Positions 1 to 9,155 of a DNA stretch of 64,000 nt are shown one piece after another. A model generated the notes under the pieces. That model made no database searches, was not told the DNA's origin, and was given only the letters and a program-made list of their open reading frames with translations. The position numbers and the translations under genes are program-made. Origin of the DNA: Streptomyces pactum. GTDB lineage: Bacteria; Actinomycetota; Actinomycetes; Streptomycetales; Streptomycetaceae. Where the stretch lies: positions 2,480,001 through 2,544,000 of the forward strand of contig NZ_JACYXC010000001.1 of assembly GCF_016031615.1 (NCBI RefSeq). Reading direction: 5' to 3'. Position 1 is the stretch's first letter; every line of letters begins with the position of its first letter.

Positions 1-755
1 CGATCTCCGTCGGCTGGCTGGCGCACGACTCGGGCCGGTTCGCCGACGCCCGGTCGTACTACGCCGAGGCGCTGGCCACCGCCCGGGTCGCCGACGACCG
101 GGCGCTGGAGGCGCACGCCTTCTCCAACATCGCCTTCCTGGCCCGTGACACCGGCCGCCCCCGGGAGGCGGTCCGTGCCGCGCAGGCCGCGCAGGAGGCC
201 GCCCGGCCGCTGTCCTCGCCCCGGCTGCTGTCGCTGCTCGCGCTCCGCGAGGCGGGCGGCTGGGCCGCGCTCCAGGACCGCGCCGCCTGCCGGGCGGCGC
301 TGCTGCGCGCCGAATCGCTCTTCGGCCGGGGGGCCTCGGCGGCGGACCCGGAGTGGATGAGCTTCTACGGCGAGGCGGAGCTGGCGGGGCTGACGGCGCA
401 GTGCTGGTCGGCGCTGGGCGACTGGTCGCGCGCGGCCGAACACGCCCACCGGGCGGTGGTCCTCCAGAACCCGCACTTCGCCCGGAACATCACCCTGTTC
501 ACCGCGGAACTCGCCGGTGATCTGGCGGGCGGCGGTCGCCTCGACGAGGCCGCCGCGGCCGGCTGCCGCACCCTTGAGCTGCTGGGGCAGGTCCGCTCCG
601 GACGCATCCGGGCGATGCTCGACGGCGCGGCCCGGGTGCTCCGCCCGCACCGGCGCCACGCCGCCGTCGCGGCCTTCCTCGCCCGGCACCAGGCGTCCGG
701 CCGCCGGGCCGCCCACCGGTCGCCCGGCCCCGGCGCCCCGCCCCGCCGGATCTGA
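1..755 (+). CDS. C-terminal part of a TPR-type transcriptional regulator (5' end outside window)
   Basis: The frame is already open at the window edge (first whole codon at base 3) and runs about 250 residues to a TGA. The visible part is all helical, with TPR-like hairpins such as GRFADARSYYAEALATAR followed by an Ala-rich repeat, and a basic Pro-rich tail. Streptomyces XRE-type regulators commonly carry this kind of C-terminal TPR domain after an N-terminal helix-turn-helix. The HTH itself is not visible, so the regulator assignment is inference from the repeat style. Confidence 0.6.
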   Translation, partial: ISVGWLAHDSGRFADARSYYAEALATARVADDRALEAHAFSNIAFLARDTGRPREAVRAAQAAQEAARPLSSPRLLSLLALREAGGWAALQDRAACRAALLRAESLFGRGASAADPEWMSFYGEAELAGLTAQCWSALGDWSRAAEHAHRAVVLQNPHFARNITLFTAELAGDLAGGGRLDEAAAAGCRTLELLGQVRSGRIRAMLDGAARVLRPHRRHAAVAAFLARHQASGRRAAHRSPGPGAPPRRI

Positions 756-885
756 GCCCCGCCGGTGACGCCGCCCGCCGGGCCGGCGCCGCGCCCGCCC
801 GGCACCGGGCGCCCGACCGGTGCGGGCGCCCGACGGGCCCGGGCGGGTGCCCGGCCCGGATACGTGCCCGGTCCGGGTGCCGCCG

Positions 886-1479
886 TCAGCCCAGGTGCCC
901 GGTGTCGTTCCAGCGTTCGATCGCCGGTTCGCCGTAGGCCCAGCCCAGGACCGACAGCGAGGTCGGATCCAGCCGCAGCCGTGCCGCGAAGGAGATGTCG
1001 AGGCCCAGCCAGCGGGCCGCCAGGGTGCGCAGGATGTGGCCGTGCGCGAAGACCAGGACGTCCCGGTCGGCGGAGCGTGCCCACGCCACCACCTCGTCCG
1101 CCCGGGCGGAGACCTGCGCCAGCGTCTCCCCCTCCGGCACCCCGTCCCGCCAGATGAGCCAGCCCGGCCGGACGGCCGCTATCTCGGCCGGGGTCATGCC
1201 CTCGTACGCGCCGTAGTCCCACTCCATCAGCGCGTCCCAGGTCTCGGCCCGGTCGCCGAAGCCGGCCAGTTCGCCGGTCTCCCGGGCCCGTACCAGCGGG
1301 CTGGTGCGCACCTCCACCCCCGGCAGCGAGGACCACGGGGCCCGGCGCAGCCGCTCCCCCAGCAGTTCCGCGCCGCGCCGCCCCTCGGCCAGGAGCGGGA
1401 TGTCGGTGCGGCCGGTGTGCTTGCCGGCGAGCGACCACTGCGTCTGCCCGTGCCGGGCCAGCAGGATGCGCGGTGCCAT
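886..1479 (-). CDS. Histidine phosphatase (phosphoglycerate mutase-like) family protein
   Basis: 197 residues. The N-terminus has the catalytic RHG motif (LLARHGQTQWS, phospho-acceptor His near residue 10) and the C-terminal half has the second catalytic His in FAHGHILR, both hallmarks of the histidine phosphatase superfamily. The length fits a single-domain cytosolic member. The substrate cannot be told from sequence; small phosphorylated metabolites are usual. It is transcribed away from the PAP2 phosphatase gene, sharing a 350-bp divergent intergenic region. Confidence 0.88.
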   Translation of the reverse strand: MAPRILLARHGQTQWSLAGKHTGRTDIPLLAEGRRGAELLGERLRRAPWSSLPGVEVRTSPLVRARETGELAGFGDRAETWDALMEWDYGAYEGMTPAEIAAVRPGWLIWRDGVPEGETLAQVSARADEVVAWARSADRDVLVFAHGHILRTLAARWLGLDISFAARLRLDPTSLSVLGWAYGEPAIERWNDTGHLG

Positions 1480-1829
1480 GGGGAGGGCCTTTCAGCTGGT
1501 GCGGTTCGTGGAGCGGGTTCGTGGACCGGGTGATTTTCACGACAGGCGCGCGTCGGACCCGGCCGGCCCGTCACTCCGTCCCTCCATCATCGCTCACCTG
1601 ATCGTTATGCAACCTCCCGCCCCTCAGCAGCGTCTTCGTCCCCGGTGGAGCGGCCGCACCGGGGGTCTCGGGCCCCGGCGGAGCGCGCCGGCTCCGGGGG
1701 GACCGACCACAGATTCCGGGCCGCCCCACCCGGCGGGTCTCGGGGGCGGTGCGCGCGACGCACCGCTTACGCCGTACGGTTTGATGCGCGCCAATTGCGG
1801 CCCGCCTGATCATTTGGGAGAGCGTCCGG
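1480..1829. other. Divergent intergenic region
   Basis: 350 bp between two divergently transcribed phosphatase genes. The AT-richer patch around 1580-1615 is the most promoter-like stretch, and GGGAGAG just before 1830 is the ribosome binding site of the PAP2 gene. I see no further gene or clear palindrome. Confidence 0.4.
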
Positions 1830-2900
1830 ATGCCCCTCACCGTGCCCCGTACCGGAGCAGCGCCGGGCAGCAGGCCACGTTGGTGGACCGAGCTGCCGCT
1901 GGTCGCCGCGGTGTACCTCGCGTACTCGGCCGGCCGGCTGCTGGCCCGAGACGACGTGGACGCCGCCGTCGGCAACGGGCTGAGCATCCTCCGTCTCGAA
2001 CGCGATCTGCGGATCGACTTCGAGACGCCGCTCAACGACCTGTTCACCCACCACGCGGTGATCGGGGTGCCGGCGGACTTCGTGTACGCGTCGCTGCACT
2101 ACCTGCTCACCCCGGCGGTCCTGGTCTGGCTGTGGCGGCGGCGTCCGGCGCACTACCGCCTGATGCGGACCTGGCTGCTGGTCTCCACCCTGATGGGACT
2201 GATCGGCTTCACGCTGATGCCGACCTGCCCGCCCCGGCTGCTGGACGCCGGGCACGGCTTCGTGGACACCATGGCGCAGTACGCCTCGTACGGCTGGTGG
2301 GGCGGTGAGGCGAGCGCGCCGCGCGGCCTGGGCGGCTTCACCAACCAGTACGCCGCGATGCCCAGCCTCCACGTGGGGTGGGCGCTGTGGTGCGGTGTGG
2401 CGCTGTGGCTGTACGGGCGTACGGTCTGGGCGAAGCTGGGCGCGGTGGTGTACCCGCTCCTCATCCTGATCGTGGTCATGGGCACCGCGAACCACTACTT
2501 CCTCGACGGCGTGGCCGGGATGGCCGTGATGGGCGTCGGCGCGCTGCTGGCCCGGCCGGCGCTGCGGCTGGCGGACCGGGTGCGCGGCCGGCGGCGGGGC
2601 GCCGCCGAGCAGTCGGCGGACGCGGCGGAGCAGCCGGCGGACGCCGCCGGGCAGCCGTCGTCCGGGGCCGCCCCGGACGCCTCCGGGGACGACGCGCGGC
2701 GGGACCGCGGCACCACGCCTGTCGGCGCCGGATGCGACACTTCGGCCCGTGAACCCGAACGGATTCCTCGACAGCACGACGGAGGTGCCGGCGGGAGGCC
2801 CGGCGGCGGGGTCCGGGCCGGCCACGCCCGGCCCGACGGCGATGGCGCGGACGCCGTCCCGGCCGACGCCGACGACGGGGCTGCGGCAGCGGCTCGCTGA
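1830..2900 (+). CDS. PAP2 superfamily membrane phosphatase / inositol phosphotransferase-like protein
   Basis: 356 residues with about six hydrophobic segments in residues 20-250. The acid-phosphatase motifs are present: AMPSLHVGW near residue 177 and GTANHYFLDGVAG near residue 218, with the two conserved His. Such proteins dephosphorylate lipid phosphates or transfer phosphoinositol at the membrane. The C-terminal ~100 residues are a disordered Ala/Gly/Asp-rich tail, and its last 150 bases overlap the start of the next gene in another frame. That overlap raises the chance that either this tail or the downstream start is misassigned. Confidence 0.82.
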   Translation: MPLTVPRTGAAPGSRPRWWTELPLVAAVYLAYSAGRLLARDDVDAAVGNGLSILRLERDLRIDFETPLNDLFTHHAVIGVPADFVYASLHYLLTPAVLVWLWRRRPAHYRLMRTWLLVSTLMGLIGFTLMPTCPPRLLDAGHGFVDTMAQYASYGWWGGEASAPRGLGGFTNQYAAMPSLHVGWALWCGVALWLYGRTVWAKLGAVVYPLLILIVVMGTANHYFLDGVAGMAVMGVGALLARPALRLADRVRGRRRGAAEQSADAAEQPADAAGQPSSGAAPDASGDDARRDRGTTPVGAGCDTSAREPERIPRQHDGGAGGRPGGGVRAGHARPDGDGADAVPADADDGAAAAAR

Positions 2901-4808
2901 GCTGCGCGGCCGCTCGGTCGCACCACGCCCGCTGGACGCCCGGGCGCTCGCCGCCCTCGCCGCCAACCCCGGCTGCCGCCGCCGCACCCTGCTGGACGGC
3001 GCCGGGGTGGACAAGCGGGCGCTGGCCGGTGCGCTGGGGTCGCCGGCGACGTTCGGGCAGTCCCAGTTCGCGCACCAGCGCGGCAACATGTTCGAGGCCC
3101 GGGTGAAGGCGGACGGCGGTGGGGAGCTGCTGCGCCTGCTGTACGAGCGGCTGGGCGGCGCGGCCCGCGGCCTGCCCGCCCCGGAGCCGGGCGACATCGA
3201 CACCCCCGACCTGACCGCCGCCGGGCCCGAGGGCCGTACCGCGCGGACCGCGCTGGCCCTGCGGGACGCCACCGCGGCCGGGCGCTGGGCCCTGCTGGAC
3301 CACCCGATGGTCACCCTGGACGTGGCCGGGTCGCCGGTCTTCCTGGAGCCGGACGCGGTGGTGGTCCACCCGGACGGCGGCTGGACCGTGATCGAGATCA
3401 AGTCCTTCCCGGTGGTGGACGGCGCGGCCGACCCCGCCAAGGTGGGAGCGGCGGCGCGCCAGGCCGCGGTGTACGTGCTCGGGCTGGAGCGGGTGGCGGA
3501 CCGGCTGGACGACCGGCCCGGGACGCCCCCCGCCGCCCGGCCGGCGGCTGCGGCGGCACCGGTCCTGACCCTGGTCCCGCCGGCCGCCGGCGACGGGGAC
3601 GGTGACCGGCTCCGCGAGCGGCCGGAGCAGGACGGCGGGTCCGGCGACGGGCCGGAGCACGGTCCGGGCCCCGGGACCACCGGCGGTGCCGGCGCCGTAG
3701 GCCCGGCCACCGGTCCCGCCGGGGACACGCCCACCGGTCCTGCCGGGAACGGGAGCGGCGATCCCGACGGGGACGGGAGCGGCGATCCCGCCGGGGACGG
3801 GAGCGGCCGGGCGCCGGCCGTGGACCTCCCCGGGCCGCGGACCGCCGCTGTCTCGCCGGCCGCCTCCGCCGCCCCGGGCACCGCACCGGCCGCGGTCGGC
3901 GCACAGGGCGAAGGGGCCCCGCGTACCGGAGCGAGCCGGGTGCACCACCGGGTGCTGCTGGTCTGTCCCAAGGACTTCTCCAACCTGCCCACCGCGGAGC
4001 TGCTGGACGTCCGCAAGCAGCTGGCCGTCACCCGCCGCCAGCTCGCCCGGCTGACCCGGATCGAGGAGATCACCGCCGGGCTGCCCGAGGACCTCACCTT
4101 CGACCTGCGGCCGGCGGAGGACGGCCGGACGCCCACCCGGCCCGCCGCGGAGCTGGCCGCCGCGGTGGACGCGGTGGAGGCGGCGTACGCGCCGGAGTGC
4201 CTGGCCTCCTGCGAGCTGGCCTTCCACTGCCGGGAGCGGGCCCGGGCGGCCGGCTCCGTGGAGGCCCTGGGCCGGGGCGTACGGGGTGAGCTGGGCGGGC
4301 TGACCACGGTGGACGCGGTACTCGCGGCCGCCCGGCGGGCCCCCGCCCCGGACGGCCACACCCCCGCCCCGGGCTGCCGCACCGGCTCCGGCCTGCCGTA
4401 CGGCGGTGACCGCCCGCCCCCGGCGACGGCGGCCCGCCCCACGGCCACGACGGCCCGGACGGGTCCTCCGGGGACGGCCGGGGCGGGGGCCTGCGGGAGG
4501 GCCCGGGCACGGTCGGCGACGGGGACGGCTCCGGCCGGTCCGGCGACAGCAACGGCCCGGGCGGATCCGAGGACAGCGACGGTCCGGACGTGTCCGGCGG
4601 CGGGAGAGGCCCAGGCACCGCCGGTGCGCACGGCTCCCGCACGCCCGGCGACGGCGGCCCGCGTGCCGGTGGTGGCGGCGACGGCACGGACGGATGGGCG
4701 GACGAAGACCCCGCCGTGCAGGCGCTGCGGCGGGCGGCGGCACTGCGCGCCGAGGCCCTGGCGTTCCGCGCGTCCGAGCAGCCGGAGGGGACCCCCGGAT
4801 GCCGCTGA
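2749..4808 (+). CDS. RecB/Cas4-like Fe-S PD-(D/E)XK nuclease (apparent frameshift near 4410-4420)
   Basis: The catalytic core is EPDAVVV (Asp202) followed by WTVIEIKSF (Glu216, Lys218), the PD-(D/E)XK signature. RGNMFE (111-116) matches the upstream helix motif. Cys76 plus Cys484-x3-Cys488-x5-Cys494 resembles the split four-Cys iron-sulfur cluster of AddB, Cas4 and Dna2. A Gly/Asp/Pro-rich insert of about 120 residues separates catalytic core and cluster. The first frame stays open through to 6909, but past 4410 it is compositionally nonsense; the frame ending at 4808 (AVQALRRAAALRAEALAFRA) is clearly the true C-terminus. Adding one C in the C5 run at 4413-4417 joins the two. The start is uncertain: GTG 2749 lacks a good ribosome binding site and ATG 2842 is an alternative. 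Confidence 0.72.
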
Positions 4809-5335
4809 CCGAGGCGTACCGGACCGGACCGGTGGGCCGCCCGGCGCGTCGCGGTGCGCCCCGGTCCGCACCGGCGGCCCGCGCGACGCGCCGCCCGGCG
4901 GCCGCCCTCGTGCCCCCGCACGCGCCGGTGCCCGTCCCGGGGGCCGGGTTCCGCGTACCCGAGCGCCCGGCACCCCTGCCCCGGCCGTCCAGGGCCACGC
5001 CGTCGGCCCGGCCCGCGCCGAGGTCCGCCGTGCCGGTGGTGCCGGCACCGCAGGCCCGCCCGGCACCACCGGTCCGGTCGGCACCCCACGCACCGGCGGC
5101 CCGGTCGGCATCACAGGCGCGCCCAGCAACACAGGCCCGGCGAGCACCGCACGCACCGGTGGCCCGCCAGGCACCACCCACGTCGCCGGCACCACAAGCA
5201 GCACCACCGGCACCACCGGCCCGCCCGGCACCACCGGTCCCGTGCGTACCACCCCCGCCCCCGACCCCGTCCCTCTCACCCCCGATCCCACCCGCACCCG
5301 CCCACGTACCGACAGGGGAGCCGGTATGTCGCTGA
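4799..5335 (+). CDS. Pro/Ala-rich low-complexity ORF between nuclease and partner gene
   Basis: Its ATG follows GGAGGGG by nine bases and overlaps the nuclease stop, so initiation here is credible. The product (178 residues) begins MPLTEAYRTGPVGRPARR and becomes a Pro/Ala/Val-rich string with no domain. From about 5040 on, G/C at third positions fits another frame better (a Gly-Thr-Thr/Gly-Pro-Pro collagen-like reading that runs into the next gene). The real product may therefore be an N-terminal extension of the downstream protein broken by an indel. It ends overlapping the next ATG by ten bases. Confidence 0.4.
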   Translation: MPLTEAYRTGPVGRPARRGAPRSAPAARATRRPAAALVPPHAPVPVPGAGFRVPERPAPLPRPSRATPSARPAPRSAVPVVPAPQARPAPPVRSAPHAPAARSASQARPATQARRAPHAPVARQAPPTSPAPQAAPPAPPARPAPPVPCVPPPPPTPSLSPPIPPAPAHVPTGEPVCR

Positions 5336-6909
5336 TGACCACACTCGCCCGGATGGAGGCCGTCCGCGCGGGGCGGGCCCAGCCGCTGACCACGGTGCGG
5401 CACCGTCACCTCTCCGGCCGGCCGATGGTCTTCGTGCCGCTCACCACCGCCGGCGAAGCCGGGGCGCCGCTGGGCGCGCTGGTAGGGACCGACCGGGACG
5501 CCCCGCGGCTGCTGGTGGTGGCCCAGCCGCGCGACCGTGACCTGCGGTTCGCCTTCCTCGCCGAGCTGGCCGAGGAGATGCTGCCGTACCTCGACGGATA
5601 CGCCGACGACGTCGAGACGGAGATGCGCAAGGAGACCGACCCGGAGACCGGCAAGAAGGTCCCGGTCGAGGTGGAGCTGTGCCGGGACGCCCCGCAGCTG
5701 CTGGTGCCCAGCGGCCCCGGCGTGGAGTACGTGCGGCTGCTGGGGCGGTCGATGCGGTTCCGCCGGACCGCCGAGCAGGACCCGTCCGCGCCGTACCCCG
5801 CACCCCCGCGGGTCCCGCTGCTCGGCCGCTGGCTGACGCACTACGGCGAACGGTCGCGGGTGCCAGGTTCCTCCCTGCTGCTGCCGGTGACCGGGCTGCT
5901 GGGCCGCCACTGGGCCACCGGCCAGAGCGTGCTGGAGGACCAGCACCTGGGTGCGCTGCTGGGCTGGATCGACCCGCCGCCGGGCACGACCGGCGCGGAG
6001 GCGGCGCTCCGGGCGGAGCTGGGCCGGACCGCCGAGGGGCTGCTGGAGTTCCCGCCCGCGGGCCCGGCCACCGACCCGGTCTTCGACAACATCCGGCTGG
6101 CCCCGGCGGTGCGGCGCTACGACGCGGCGCGCGCCGCGGCCGCCGAGGGCCGGCCGGGCGCGGCCGGGCCGCTGCGGCGGGCCGAGGAGGAGGTGCGCGA
6201 CCTGGTCGCCTCGCAGCTGCGGCCGGTCTGGGACGCGGTGTGGCGGGCGGTGGACCTGCTGGCGGCGCTGCCGCCCGGTGCGCGGGTCGCCGAGCGCTGG
6301 AAGCGGGACCGCTGGTCGTACACCGCGCACCGGGACCGCGTCCGGGCCGGCGAGCCGCCGCAGCCCAAGCGGGACGACGCGGTGACCGCGGCGCAGAAGC
6401 TGCTGGCCCGGGAGACCGCGCAGGCGCAGCTGGACGCCCAGGAGGCGCTGGACGACCCGCTGGTGATGGCCGAGCGGCGGCTGGCCGGGGAGGCGTTCGC
6501 CGGGCAGGTCGGCGAGGTGGAGATGGTGTGGACGGAGGCGAAGGTGCCCCGCCCGCGCCCCCTGGTGACGGTGGTCACCGAGGACCAGCCGCACCTGACC
6601 GCGGAGTCGAAGCTGTACCGGGCGCTGCCGGACGGCCGGACGCAGACCGCGGAGTTCGCCGGGCACGCGCCGGGCGGTGGGCTCGTGGTCCGGCTGACCG
6701 GCGGCATGGGCCGGGGCCGCGACCCCGACCCGGGCACCGTCCCGGAGAAGGGCGACCAGGTGTGCTGGACGCTCTTCGAGCACGCGCCCCGCGGCGGTCC
6801 GGAGCTGCCCGGCCCGGAGCAGACCCCGTGGACCCACGGCGGGCCCCCGGCCGCGGCCGACGGGACGGCCGTGGCCCCCGACCCGGTGACCGAGGAGGAC
6901 TTCCTGTGA
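5326..6909 (+). CDS. Conserved partner protein of the nuclease-helicase module
   Basis: 527 residues, ATG after AGGGGAG. The N-terminal third is an alpha/beta region (MVFVPLTTAGEAGAPLGAL, RDLRFAFLAELAEEMLPYLD). Residues about 265-390 are strongly helical and charged, like a stalk. The last ~120 residues (PRPLVTVVTEDQPHLTAESK to PEKGDQVCWTLFEHA) look like beta strands of a small barrel. I do not recognise a named family. Dna2/Upf1-type helicases carry a stalk and a beta-barrel before or inside their RecA domains, so this protein could supply those parts to the helicase encoded 37 bases downstream; that is inference. Same-strand spacing and overlaps indicate one operon. Confidence 0.7.
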   Translation: MSLMTTLARMEAVRAGRAQPLTTVRHRHLSGRPMVFVPLTTAGEAGAPLGALVGTDRDAPRLLVVAQPRDRDLRFAFLAELAEEMLPYLDGYADDVETEMRKETDPETGKKVPVEVELCRDAPQLLVPSGPGVEYVRLLGRSMRFRRTAEQDPSAPYPAPPRVPLLGRWLTHYGERSRVPGSSLLLPVTGLLGRHWATGQSVLEDQHLGALLGWIDPPPGTTGAEAALRAELGRTAEGLLEFPPAGPATDPVFDNIRLAPAVRRYDAARAAAAEGRPGAAGPLRRAEEEVRDLVASQLRPVWDAVWRAVDLLAALPPGARVAERWKRDRWSYTAHRDRVRAGEPPQPKRDDAVTAAQKLLARETAQAQLDAQEALDDPLVMAERRLAGEAFAGQVGEVEMVWTEAKVPRPRPLVTVVTEDQPHLTAESKLYRALPDGRTQTAEFAGHAPGGGLVVRLTGGMGRGRDPDPGTVPEKGDQVCWTLFEHAPRGGPELPGPEQTPWTHGGPPAAADGTAVAPDPVTEEDFL

Positions 6910-6946
6910 TCCGTACGCCGTCCGCCCCCGGCCGTGGAGGAGCACC

Positions 6947-8416
6947 GTGGCCGAGCTGAGCAGGGGAGCGACGCGCCCCCGGACGCCGGGCCCGGTGCCC
7001 GCGGAGACCGGCGCGACGGGTCCCGGTCCGTCGCACCCGGGCCCGGCCGGAGCCGGTGCGGGCACCGCGCCGGACGGCGGCCCGGCCCCGGGGTTCGACC
7101 CGGCCGAGGCCGCCGCGCGGGCCACCGAGGCGATCCTCCACGACACCCTGCACGGCGCGCACCGCGGTGTGGTGGTGGACTCCCCGCCGGGCGCGGGCAA
7201 GTCCACGCTGGTGGTGCGGGCGGCCCGTGAGCTGGTCGCGGCCGGCCGGCCGCTGATGGTGGTCGCGCAGACCAACGCGCAGGTGGACGACCTGGTGGAC
7301 CGGCTGGCCCGGGAGGACCCGGAGCTGCCGGTCGGGCGGCTGCACAGCAGCGATGCCAACCCGTACGACCCGGTCCTCGACCGGCACCCGAAGGTGGTGA
7401 CCTCGGCCAAGGTGGCGGAGCTGGCGGGGCTCGACGTGGTCGTCTCCACCGCGGCGAAGTGGGCGCACACCCGGAACGTCGAGCCGTGGCGGCACGCGAT
7501 CGTGGACGAGGCGTACCAGATGCGCTCGGACGCGCTGCTCGCGGTCGCGGGGCTGTTCGAGCGGGCGCTGTTCGTCGGCGACCCGGGCCAGCTCGACCCG
7601 TTCAGCGCGGTCGGCACCGACCAGTGGGCGGGCCTGTCGTACGACCCGTCGGCGAGCGCGGTGTCCACGCTGCTGGCGCACAATCCGCAGCTGCCGCAGC
7701 ACCGGCTGCCGGTGTCCTGGCGGCTGCCGGCGTCGGCGGCGCCGCTGGTGTCGGCGGCGTTCTACCCGTTCACCCCGTTCCGCAGCGGCACCGGCCCCGG
7801 GGACCGGCGGCTGTCGTTCGCGGTGGCCTCGGACGGTTCCGGACCGGACCGGGTGCTGGACGAGGCGGCCGGGTCGGGCTGGGGCCTGCTGGAGCTGCCC
7901 GCCCGCCGCACCCCGCGCACCGACCCGGAGGCGGTGGCGGCGGTGGCGGCCGTGGTGCGCCGGCTGCTGGACCGCGGGGCGACGGCGACCAGCGAGCGCG
8001 GCCCGGATCCGGTGCCGGTGACCGCGGACCGGATCGCGGTCGGCACCGCCCACCGGGACCAGGCGGCGGCGGTACGGGCGGCGCTGGCCGCGGTGGGCGT
8101 GACCGGTGTCGCGGTGGACACCGCCAACCGGCTCCAGGGCCGGGAGTTCGACGTGACGGTGGTGCTCCACCCGCTGTCCGGGCGGCCCGACGCGACCGCG
8201 TTCCACCTGGAGACCGGCCGGTTGTGCGTGCTCGCCTCCCGGCACCGGCACGCCTGTGTGGTGGTCTGCCGGGCCGGGGTGACCGAGCTGCTGGACGAAC
8301 ACCCCTCGGCCGAGCCGGTGCAGCTGGGGGTGACGGTGAAGTTCCCGGACGGCTGGGAGGCTCACCACGCCGTCCTGGCCCACCTCGCCGGACACCGGGT
8401 GGCCTGGCGGCCGTGA
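6947..8416 (+). CDS. Superfamily 1 (Upf1/Dna2-like) AAA helicase
   Basis: 489 residues from GTG after a GGAGG-type site. After ~50 disordered residues come motif I SPPGAGKST (79-87), motif II IVDEAYQ (Asp187-Glu188), motif III GDPGQLDPF, motif IV/V regions with SWRLP, and motif VI-like ANRLQGREFDVTVV with a later arginine-rich segment ASRHRHACVVV. This order is that of SF1 helicases with two RecA folds. The protein is short for the class and has no recognisable accessory domains, consistent with these being supplied by the preceding gene. It probably unwinds or translocates on nucleic acid together with the upstream Fe-S nuclease. Confidence 0.85.
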   Translation: MAELSRGATRPRTPGPVPAETGATGPGPSHPGPAGAGAGTAPDGGPAPGFDPAEAAARATEAILHDTLHGAHRGVVVDSPPGAGKSTLVVRAARELVAAGRPLMVVAQTNAQVDDLVDRLAREDPELPVGRLHSSDANPYDPVLDRHPKVVTSAKVAELAGLDVVVSTAAKWAHTRNVEPWRHAIVDEAYQMRSDALLAVAGLFERALFVGDPGQLDPFSAVGTDQWAGLSYDPSASAVSTLLAHNPQLPQHRLPVSWRLPASAAPLVSAAFYPFTPFRSGTGPGDRRLSFAVASDGSGPDRVLDEAAGSGWGLLELPARRTPRTDPEAVAAVAAVVRRLLDRGATATSERGPDPVPVTADRIAVGTAHRDQAAAVRAALAAVGVTGVAVDTANRLQGREFDVTVVLHPLSGRPDATAFHLETGRLCVLASRHRHACVVVCRAGVTELLDEHPSAEPVQLGVTVKFPDGWEAHHAVLAHLAGHRVAWRP

Positions 8417-8598
8417 GCCGCGGGCCCTGGGCGGGTCGGGCCCAACCGGCCGTCCTGCCGTCCGAGCGGGCGGCAGCCCTGGCCCCCGGCCGCTGGCCGG
8501 TCCGGGCCCGGGAGGCGATGGGGTCTCCGCCGCCGTGCCGGATGCGGCGAAGCGCGGCGGGACAATGGAATGCGGCACACGATCCGGGAGGTACGTAC

Positions 8599-8967
8599 AT
8601 GACCGAGCCGCAGTCGGCTCCCCGCCCACGCGCCGAGGGCTCCGAGCGACGTATGAAGCCCGCGCCCCTGCTCTTCGAGCCGACCGAGGCCACGTCCGAC
8701 CCCGAGCACTTCTTCGACCTGGAATCCATCGAGGACCCGTTGCAGCTGCTGGACCGCTCCACCGAGCTGGCGCTCGCCTTCCGCGCGGCCACCGACCGGG
8801 CGATGGAGTTCCAGGCGATCGCCGCGGCGCAGCTGGCCGACCCGCGGCGCTTCGACCGGCTGCGGCCGGCGCTCATCGCCGAGCGGGCGGAGTGGACCGA
8901 GGACTACGCCCGGAAGATGGTGGAGTTCGGCCGGGAGCTGCTGCGCGAGGAGGACCGCCAGGAGTGA
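8599..8967 (+). CDS. Conserved hypothetical protein (122 residues)
   Basis: ATG preceded by GGGAGGTA. A disordered, charged N-terminus is followed by a helical acidic domain (FFDLESIEDPLQLLDRSTE, then FDRLRPALIAERAEWTEDY). No membrane segment, Cys cluster or catalytic motif is visible. It sits 182 bases after the helicase stop, so it may have its own promoter. The function is unknown. Confidence 0.72.
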   Translation: MTEPQSAPRPRAEGSERRMKPAPLLFEPTEATSDPEHFFDLESIEDPLQLLDRSTELALAFRAATDRAMEFQAIAAAQLADPRRFDRLRPALIAERAEWTEDYARKMVEFGRELLREEDRQE

Positions 8968-9155
8968 TCCGGCCGGCGCCCGCCGCGGGCCGGGTTCCGC
9001 AGCGGACTCGGCGCGGATTCGGCGTGGCCCCGAGTGGCCCCGTGGATGAGCCATTGGCATGTGCGTTCGGGGCAAGATACTCCGCCCCGCCCGCGCATGT
9101 CCCGGATTTCCCTGTTCAGAAAAACCGTCCCGGGCCGGTCCGCGAAGGTGGAGCC

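Noticed and set aside
2749..6909. One 1386-residue protein combining nuclease and partner
   Set aside because: Residues encoded after about 4410 in that frame are Arg/Pro/Thr-rich noise until 5040, while another frame carries a proper nuclease C-terminus ending at 4808. The partner also has its own ribosome binding site and ATG at 5326.
1767..7683. Very long minus-strand open frames opposite the nuclease-helicase genes
   Set aside because: They are antisense shadows of high-GC coding DNA: repetitive Gly/Arg/Ala/Pro composition, no ribosome binding site, no domains, and they oppose genes with intact motifs.
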